In this document: positions 57,461-64,000 of the stretch, piece by piece
How the letters are laid out: every line of letters begins with the position of its first letter
Position numbering within the stretch: position 1 is the first letter of the stretch
Source of the DNA: Toxotes chatareus
Lineage: Eukaryota; Chordata; Actinopteri; Toxotidae
Direction of reading: 5' to 3'
Assembly (NCBI GenBank): GCA_016801885.1
Contig: JAFBJY010001467.1
Span: 1-64,000, forward strand
DNA length: 64,000 bases
The notes under the pieces: generated by a model
The model's database searches: none
Told to the model about the DNA's origin: nothing
The model's input: the letters and a program-made list of their open reading frames with translations, nothing else
Made by a program: the position numbers and the translations under genes

Positions 57461-58403
57461 TGTGACCCACCTGAAATGTGGTCACATTTTTGTGTTGTTT
57501 TATGTATTTTATTTTGTGATTTTAGTTCATTTTGGGAGCTGTCACTTACCACTGTGGCCTGCATTGAATTTACCTATGACGGTAGGGGGCAGCATAGGGG
57601 CGTTTATTTTGTCTTCTTCATTGATTGGAAGCTATTACCTTCAGACCGGAAGCTCACTGTCATTCGAACGAGAGCGACCAGTCTGAAAACTACACTAAAC
57701 GTCCTGTGTGCTTCTTTCTCCTGTTTATCAGGTTAGTTTGGTGCGAAATGAATAGTATCTATGTGACTATAATAACAATAAGTACACAATCCGATAATGT
57801 AAAGTGTTTGCCAGATGTCGTTTTTGTTTGTGAGCTTGTGGGTGAAACCAGGGCAGAACACGGTAGTAATGCAAGATGGCGGCCCCCATGCACGTCGTTT
57901 CAGAAACACTGATTCCAGCTTACTCTCCCCGAAAATAGAATTCCCGTCTTTTGTATATAATTTGTAATGTGCTTTGGTGAACTGTGTGTTATATCAGATG
58001 TATGACTAGCGATTTTATTGTATTCGGAGCTGGTTATAATACGTTCAACTCTCTGTATTAATGGTTGTCAGCTCTCGGTATTAATGTTTACAGTAAAACA
58101 CGGTAATGCAACGATGTTATTGTAAAGACTATAGGAAAGTAAGAAGAGTAATTATTACCTATTGGAACATTGCCAAGTGCATTTTTATTGAAGGTGAATA
58201 TTCATTTTAAGGATAAGACAATGAATGAAACTGTATTCTGGCACTTATTGTATTGTTTTGGAGTGCTAGGTTTGTTATGCAAAAGAAATGGGAAGTATAC
58301 TGAACTGTGTATTTGAGATTAATGTGTGAATAAATTGAACGAGAGCGACCAGTCTGAAAACTACACTAAACGTCCTGTGTGCTTCTTTCTCCTGTTTATC
58401 AGG
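57461..58403 (+). repeat. 5' LTR, with an internal 67-bp direct repeat
   Basis: This is the sequence repeated at 63,375 onward; its 5' first 70 bases, as judged from the purine-tract-defined start of the 3' LTR (63,305), are missing or diverged. A 67-bp stretch is repeated exactly at 57,666-57,732 and 58,337-58,403. AATAAATTG precedes the second. The true LTR end might be further 3' (a PBS-like TTGGTGCGACCCC lies at 58,615). The 3' copy cannot settle it, as the window ends before that point. Confidence 0.7.
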
Positions 58404-58695
58404 ACACTATTATCTGTATGTTTGTCCTACATACCTGGGACCTGCAACAGATATTTGGGAAAGCAAATCCGGGATCAGCAACGCCATTGATTGTCTGACG
58501 GTTGCTGATCCAGTGATGTTATGAACCTGGAGGCCTGACTGACTGCACGCAGCTGAAGTAAGGTGGGCGTGTCTGCGGGCGCAACTACAGAGACTGCAGT
58601 ACAACTACAGATCCTTGGTGCGACCCCAGAGATTCAGCGTGAAGACCAAGACGAAGTGACGTCAGCAGTGGAGTGTCATCAGTGTGGTTAGGACC

Positions 58696-59208
58696 ATGTC
58701 TGCGGTACGCAAAGAAGTCTTATTCAGCATCAAAAAGAAACTGTACACCCTCTCAGGCACCGAGGCCTATGAGATCGCGAAGTCCATTGGAACTGACCAC
58801 GACCAGCTGGAATCTACGGATGAAGAAAGCTGCATCGATCATATCCTTGCCTTTATGCAGTCTGATGATCTGTTGAATTCTGAAGATGAGGGTGTTGGTT
58901 ATTTGATGCAACGACCTCTCGGTGAGCTAATGGACAAGGAGCTAAATGTGACTGCAGTCACAGGTGAGGAGGTGCCCTATGACGGGTGGGTTGAGGTAGT
59001 AGTAAACCTGCAAGGAAATGATGACCCAGATTTATCCATCCGTGTGCCCTTCTTAGTGAGTCGCCTGAACCTAGACAGGCCATTAGTTGGTTTCAATGTA
59101 ATCCAAGAACTCATTAAAAGTAATGAAGGCCAACCCAAGCTCATGTCCATTTTGTCCAATCTCCTTGCGGTGCAATGGAAATTGATGATGCTCGTGCAGA
59201 AGCCATAG
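58696..59208 (+). pseudogene. gag N-terminus fused to a protease-like C-terminal stretch
   Basis: MSAVRKEVLFSIKKKLYTLS starts a helical, death-fold-like N-terminus of about 65 residues; then the frame jumps to VPYDGWVEVVVNL and LVGFNVIQEL, the late part of a retroviral-type aspartic protease domain. The usual D-T/S-G active site and the rest of gag (capsid, zinc knuckle) are absent, which suggests a large internal deletion near residues 60-70. The frame is nevertheless open. Confidence 0.65.
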
Positions 59209-59945
59209 TGGCTTTTATTCAGACTGAGAGCTCCTCAGAAGAGGAACTTGCTGTTGTAAAAGTGGGTTTCAAAAGGGTCACAGTTTGTTCCGGTCAGGTA
59301 GTTTACATTAAGTGCAGGGTACCAGCCAATATTAACCCCTCAGAGACAGTTGTGTTATTTGAACCCAATCTTGACAGTGCACAACTGGAGACATTGAGCG
59401 TTGGAGCAGGCTTGATGGAGATTCACCAGACAGACAGACCTTTCATTAAAGTGCCAGTGTCAAACCACTCCAGCCAGGATGTGACGTTGCCCAGTTTCAC
59501 AGTTTTAGGCAGCATCGAGCCTATTGACAAAGTCATAGAGACAGACAGTCCCCATAGTGACCCTAACAATGTCCATGTAAACACTGTTGATTCCTCACCT
59601 CCCTCCAGTTCTAATCTGGTTCCACCCACTGCAGACATGTGGCACCCACCAGTAGACGTCAGTCATCTGACAGATGAGCAGCAAAAGGAGGTCAAACAAA
59701 TGTTAATGGAGGAATCAGGAGCCTTTGCACGTGATGACGGGGACATTGGTAACATCCCAAGCCTCCAAATGACCATCAGTTTGAAAGACGACATTCCAGT
59801 CCAAAAAACATATACATCCATTCCTAAGCCACTCTATCACGAGGTCAAACAATACATAGTTGCTTGCAAAAGGCTGGATTGTCAAATCAAGGTCACCCTT
59901 TGCAGCACCTGTAGTCTCGCGTCAGAAAACGTGATGGATCCCTAA
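59175..59945 (+). pseudogene. pol: post-protease linker and RT start
   Basis: A 256-residue frame overlaps the upstream ORF by 34 bases in another frame. It carries an acidic linker and DDIPVQKTYTSIPKPLYHEV, the start of the RT fingers. It breaks near 59,850-59,940, where the expected SPFAAPVV and IDYRQLN readings lie in other frames. Confidence 0.75.
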
Positions 59946-60022
59946 GACTGTGTATTGATTACAGGCAGCTGAATCAGAAGACCATCCCAGACCGCCACCC
60001 ACTGCCTCGCATCCAGGATCTC

Positions 60023-61156
60023 TTGGACACCCTTGGTGGTCACAGCTGGTTCACCATACTTGACCAAGGGAAAGCCTACCACCAGGGCTACATAGCTGAA
60101 GGATCCCGCCACATGACAGCCTTCATATCGCCTTGGGGCCTATATGAGTGGGTGAGAATACCATTCGGTCTTTGCAATGCACCTGCTGCTTTTCAGCGCA
60201 GCATGGAGGAGATGCTTGTCACTTTGCGTGACGACTGTTGTATTCCATACCTTGATGACATCTTATGTTACTCCAAGTCCTTTGCTGATCATATTGACAC
60301 AGTACGTCAAGTCCTGAGAGCCTTGCAGCGTCATGGTGTCAAGCTGCGCCCCACAAAATGTGAGCTGTTCAAGTCAGAGGTCAGGTATGTGGGCAGGCTG
60401 GTGTCAGCTAATGGTGTAAGGATCGACCCAAAAGACATTGAGGCTGTAAAGTCATTGGGTGAGAAGACACCCACCACGGTGGGGGATGTCCGTAAGCTGT
60501 TAGGCTTTCTGAGTTACTACCGGATGTATATCCAAGACTTCTCCCGTATTGCTAAGCCAATATATGGGCTACTGCAGGTGAAGGGAAATCCTGATGCAAC
60601 TCGGGGAATGACAAAGAAAGGTAGAGGAGCTCAGATGTCTTCAAAGACCCCCATACAGTGGGCTGACTGTCATCAGACCATCCTGAAGCAGCTCATTGGC
60701 ATCCTGTCACACCCACCTGTGCTTGCATACCCTGATTTCGAACTGCCATTTGTTCTCCACACCGATGCCTGTCAGCTGGGACTCGGTGCCGTCTTGTACC
60801 AACGACAGAGTGGAAAGTTGAAAGTCATTGCATATGGCTCAAGGACACTGACCCCTGCTGAGAAGAACTACAACCTCCACTCTGGAAAGCTGGAGTTCTT
60901 GGCCTTAAAGTGGGCAGTATGTGAAAAATTCAGGGATTATTTGTTTTATGCCCCGTCCTTTACAGTGTATACAGACAATAATCCGCTGACATACGTGATG
61001 GGTACTGCAAAGCTGAACGCCACAGGCTTCAGGTGGGTTGGAGAGCTTTCTGACTTCGATTCAATCTTAAGTACAGGCCAGGAAAAGTCAGCGTGGATGC
61101 GGACACACTCTCTCGTCTCCCCTGGACATAGACAGCTATGTGGAAGAGTGTACTGA
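60023..61156 (+). pseudogene. pol: reverse transcriptase and RNase H
   Basis: The 377-residue frame holds the RT palm with ILDQGKAYHQ (first Asp), FGLCNAPAAFQR, and YLDD at residues 76-79, then LLGFLSYYRMYIQDFSRIAK. RNase H shows HTDACQLGLGAVL and VYTDNNPLTYV. The frame ends by a frameshift just after SDFDSILSTGQ-type sequence; the reading resumes in the next ORF. Catalytic residues are present, so decay is light. Confidence 0.9.
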
Positions 61157-62324
61157 AGAGATCAGCAGAGATGCCATCTGTGCAACTTGGGAGGGAAGTG
61201 AGGCTGCGAAAAAAAAGAATGACATTGCCTATGTTGCTTCTCTTAACTTGGCACAAGGCTCAGGGTCACAAGTTAAGTCCACACTACCGACCTTCAGCCA
61301 AAGTGAACTGATCAGAGCTCAGAGGCAGGATCCAGCCATCAGTGAGATAATCAAGCTTAAACAGTCAAAACTAGCGCTGACAAATGAAGACAGAAAGAAA
61401 GCAGGTGGCCCTGTTAAAAGACTCATGCATGAGTGGGGTAAGCTGTATCTGGAATGTGACCTGCTGTACAGGAGAGCAGGAGAGCGTCAACAGCTCGTCC
61501 TACCTGCGGAATATCGAGCCCTCGTACTGAAATATCTCCATGATGACATGGCTCACCTGGGATCAGAGAGAGTGATTGGGCTGGCGAGAGATCGTTTTTA
61601 TTGGCCCTTTATGAAAAAGGACATTGAGGCCTATGTCACAAAACAGTGCCCCTGTATCAAGAAAAAGAACCCTGTGGTCCATGATAGAGCACCAATGGGC
61701 AGTATCACAACTACTGCACCCCTTGAGCTTGTGTCCATTGATTACATGCACTTAGAAAAGAGCAAGGGTGGATACGAATATATACTAGTAGTTATAGACC
61801 ATTTCACCCGATTTGCCCAAGTGTATCCCACCCGAAATAAGTCAGGCAGAACAGCTGCAGAGAGGATATTTGGTGACTTTTTCATGCGGTTCGGATTTTG
61901 TTCTCGTCTACATCATGATCAGGGTAAAGAGTTTGAGAACACCCTGTTTAAGACCCTGCAGCAGCTGTCTGGGGTGAGTCACTCCAGGACAACCCCATAT
62001 CATCCCCAGGGAAATCCTGCAGAGCGATTTAATCGGACGTTGCTCCAGATGCTGAGAACACTGCAAGAAGGTGAAAAGAGAAACTGGAAGGATCACTTAC
62101 CACAGGTGGTGCACTCCTATAACTGCACTAAACATGAGGCTACAGGTTTCTCACCCCACTATCTAATGTTTGGTCGCCACCCCCGCCTCCCCATAGACCT
62201 ACTATTTGGTCTGTCCACTGAGAAGGAGGGTGAAACATCACAAGGGTACGCTGACAGATGGGCCGTGAGAATGAAAGAGGCCTACCGAATTGCATCTGAG
62301 AATAGCCAACAGTCCAGTGCATGA
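61140..62324 (+). pseudogene. pol: integrase, with a premature stop
   Basis: A 394-residue frame. The zinc-binding part contains HDDMAHLG and a CPC cysteine pair. The catalytic core has the D of SIDYMHLE, the D of LHHDQGKEFEN and the E of NPAERFNRTL. TGA at 62,322 is followed by the in-frame continuation (KKRYDRHMKGVVLQPGDRVL); TGA could come from CGA by CpG loss. The C-terminal part continues to about 62,470. Confidence 0.9.
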
Positions 62325-63273
62325 GGTAAAAAGCGCTATGACCGTCACATGAAAGGGGTTGTGCTACAGCCGGGTGATAGAGTCTTAGTCCGCAACATGA
62401 GTGAGAGAGGAGGCCCGGGAAAACTCAGGTCCTACTGGGAACAAACGGTAAACATTGTGAGGAACAAATAAATGACAGTCCTGTGTACAAAGTATCTCCA
62501 GAGACAGGTGGTGCAAAAGTCCGCACTCTACACAGGAATCTCCTTCACCTGGTAAATGACTTACCTGTGGGTCATGTTGAACAGCCAGAGAGCCAAACAC
62601 AGGCTAAAGGGAGGCAGAGAAGTCGGAATCAAGTTGAAAGGAATACACAGAGAGAGAAATCCCAAAGTAGTGCTTCATCCGACTCTGACGAGGATGCCCC
62701 CAGAACACAATACTGGCTTAGAGTAAGGCCATCTGAGTCACAACGGTCAGATGTAATAACCACCTATGTACCTGACAGAAACTCTGTGACTTATCCATCC
62801 TTACGGGAACAGGGAAGGATGACCACACCAGCGGGGAGCACAGACAGGATCTCAGCTTCAGAGAAGAGGAACAAGGACTGATGGAGCCAGAGCAAATTGA
62901 AGATGAATATGGACAGAGTGAATATGGATATGAACAGACTGCAGGCTATGATGAACAGAATGCAGGAAATTAACCTGACCAAGCCAGGTATGACGCTAAC
63001 CATAACAGTCCTGTATTGCCTCAGTGTGATTCAGTCAGGAGACCAGTGCGAGACAGGAGACCACCCAGAACACTGACCTATGAGTCTCTTGGTCAGCCGT
63101 CCTACCAGTCGGTGGGGTCAGTCAACAGTATTGGGCTTTGTAGACCACTAACATTGCCAGCATGGGGACTACAGTCCGGCCCAACACCTCACGTCTCACC
63201 ATATTTCACACACTATCTAACACCGCCATACACTGTCATGATGCCATACACGGTCACTTCATTTGCATGCTGA
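62325..63273 (+). pseudogene. pol: C-terminal extension
   Basis: The reading after the stop includes GDRVLVRNMSERGGPGKLRS, then by frameshift VYKVSPETGGAKVRTLHRNL, then an acidic low-complexity tract, and finally RPVRDRRPPRTLTYESLGQP to the stop at 63,271. These are the usual last parts of gypsy integrases in fish. Stops at 62,469 and 62,971 interrupt it. Confidence 0.8.
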
Positions 63274-63292
63274 CTACACGCAGGTTTGATTT

Positions 63293-63304
63293 GAAGAGAA
63301 AAGG
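63293..63304 (+). promoter_or_regulatory. polypurine tract
   Basis: GAAGAGAAAAGG directly precedes TGTTTTTTTG, the likely start of the 3' LTR. It would prime plus-strand DNA synthesis. Confidence 0.6.
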
Positions 63305-64000
63305 TGTTTTTTTGTTGTTGTTTTTTTGTGACGGGTGAGTTTTGGATGCCGGAGTCATTTTCTTTGTCGGGGCGTGTGACCCACCTGAAATGTGGTCACA
63401 TTTTTGTGTTGTTATATATATTTTATTTTGTGATTTTAGTTCATTTTGGGAGCTGTCACTTACCACTGTGGCCTGCATTGAATTTACCTATGACAGTAGG
63501 GGGCAGCATAGGGGCGTTTACTTTGTCTTCTTCATTGATTGGAAGCTATTACTTTCAGACCGGAAGCTCACTGTCATTCGAACGAGAGCGACCAGTCTGA
63601 AAACTACACTAAACGTCTTGTGTGCTTCTTTCTCCTGTTTATCAGGTTAGTTTGGTGCGAAATGAATAGTATCTATGTGACTATAATAACAATAAATACA
63701 CAATCCGATAACTGTAAACTGTAAAGTGTTCGCCAGATGTCGTTTTTGTTTGAGAGCTTGTGGGTGAAACCAGGGCAGAACACGGTAGTAATGCAAGATG
63801 GCGGCCCCATGCACGTCGTTTCAGAAACACTGATTCCAGCTTACACTCCCCAAAAATAGAATTCCGTCTGTTGTATATAATTTGTAATGTGCTTTGGTGA
63901 ACTGTGTGTTATATCAGATGTATGACTAGCGATTTTATTGTGTTCGGAGCTGGTTATAATACGTTCAACTCTCTGTATTAATGGTTGAAAGCTCTCGGTA
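63305..64000 (+). repeat. 3' LTR, cut by the window end
   Basis: From 63,375 it matches 57,461-58,081 closely. The 70 bases before that have no good match at the 5' LTR. The first copy of the 67-bp internal repeat lies at 63,580-63,646 with one change (CGTCTTGTGT). Confidence 0.8.

Larger units (their letters stand above)
57461..64000 (+). mobile_element. Ty3/gypsy retrotransposon, 3' LTR cut by the window end
   Basis: Similar sequence begins at 57,461 and at 63,375 (TGTGACCCACCTGAAATGTG) and runs for more than 600 bp, so these are the LTRs. In between lie a shortened gag-like frame, a protease-like region, RT, RNase H and integrase, in that order, which is the Ty3/gypsy order. A purine tract (GAAGAGAAAAGG, 63,293-63,304) precedes the 3' LTR. 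Frameshifts and a stop codon make it inactive. The 5' flank abuts a LINE. Confidence 0.9.

Overview
The window is nuclear DNA from a vertebrate, almost certainly a teleost fish. The evidence is a split-exon NLR immune gene of the fish type (FISNA, NACHT, leucine-rich repeats, PRY/SPRY), several fish-type LINEs of the CR1/L2/Rex1 kind, a Ty3/gypsy element, a THAP/DDE DNA transposon, and low-GC intron-rich sequence full of CA and GATA microsatellites. No gene in the window looks fully intact. It reads as an accessory, repeat-rich immune-gene neighbourhood.

Layout. 0.4-4.04 kb is a composite satellite built from two unit types (A about 195 bp, B about 143 bp). 4.04-7.34 kb is a near full-length but broken LINE. 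7.34-7.7 kb holds a U5 snRNA-like sequence and snRNA-gene flanking DNA. 11.65-16.1 kb is a segmental duplication whose second copy lies at 42.5-51.1 kb and is split by a 3.7-kb DNA transposon (44,410-48,088) carrying SWIM/YqaJ-like, DDE transposase and THAP pieces. 20.5-28.7 kb is an NLR (NLRP/NLRC3-like) gene with nine recognisable exons and at least seven frame lesions, most of them one-base contractions of short homopolymers. 30.2 kb and 34.5-36.1 kb hold a cluster of small-RNA gene copies, mostly on the minus strand: U2 (full length), truncated U2, U5 fragment, truncated U1 and 5S rRNA, interrupted by a retroposon with a 13-bp target duplication. 31.1-32.3 and 38.7-39.85 kb are two opposite copies of a 1.2-kb retroposon-like element that encodes a small single-pass membrane protein with a long helical tail. 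37.06-37.73 kb is a solo LTR with a 5-bp target duplication and a tRNA-like stretch inside. 51.9-57.4 kb holds LINE fragments and other repeats. 57.46-64.0 kb is a Ty3/gypsy retrotransposon whose 3' LTR runs off the window.

How the parts relate. The NLR exons are in normal order with splice sites, so the gene could be recent, or its coding lesions could in part be assembly errors. Two of its LRR exons share the same one-base loss, which argues for at least one real, copied lesion. The snRNA/5S pieces look like debris, and perhaps one live member, of a linked multi-gene RNA array; compensatory base changes keep several stems paired. The most unusual items are this RNA cluster, the repeated membrane-protein retroposon, and the gypsy element that has lost most of gag but keeps long pol frames.
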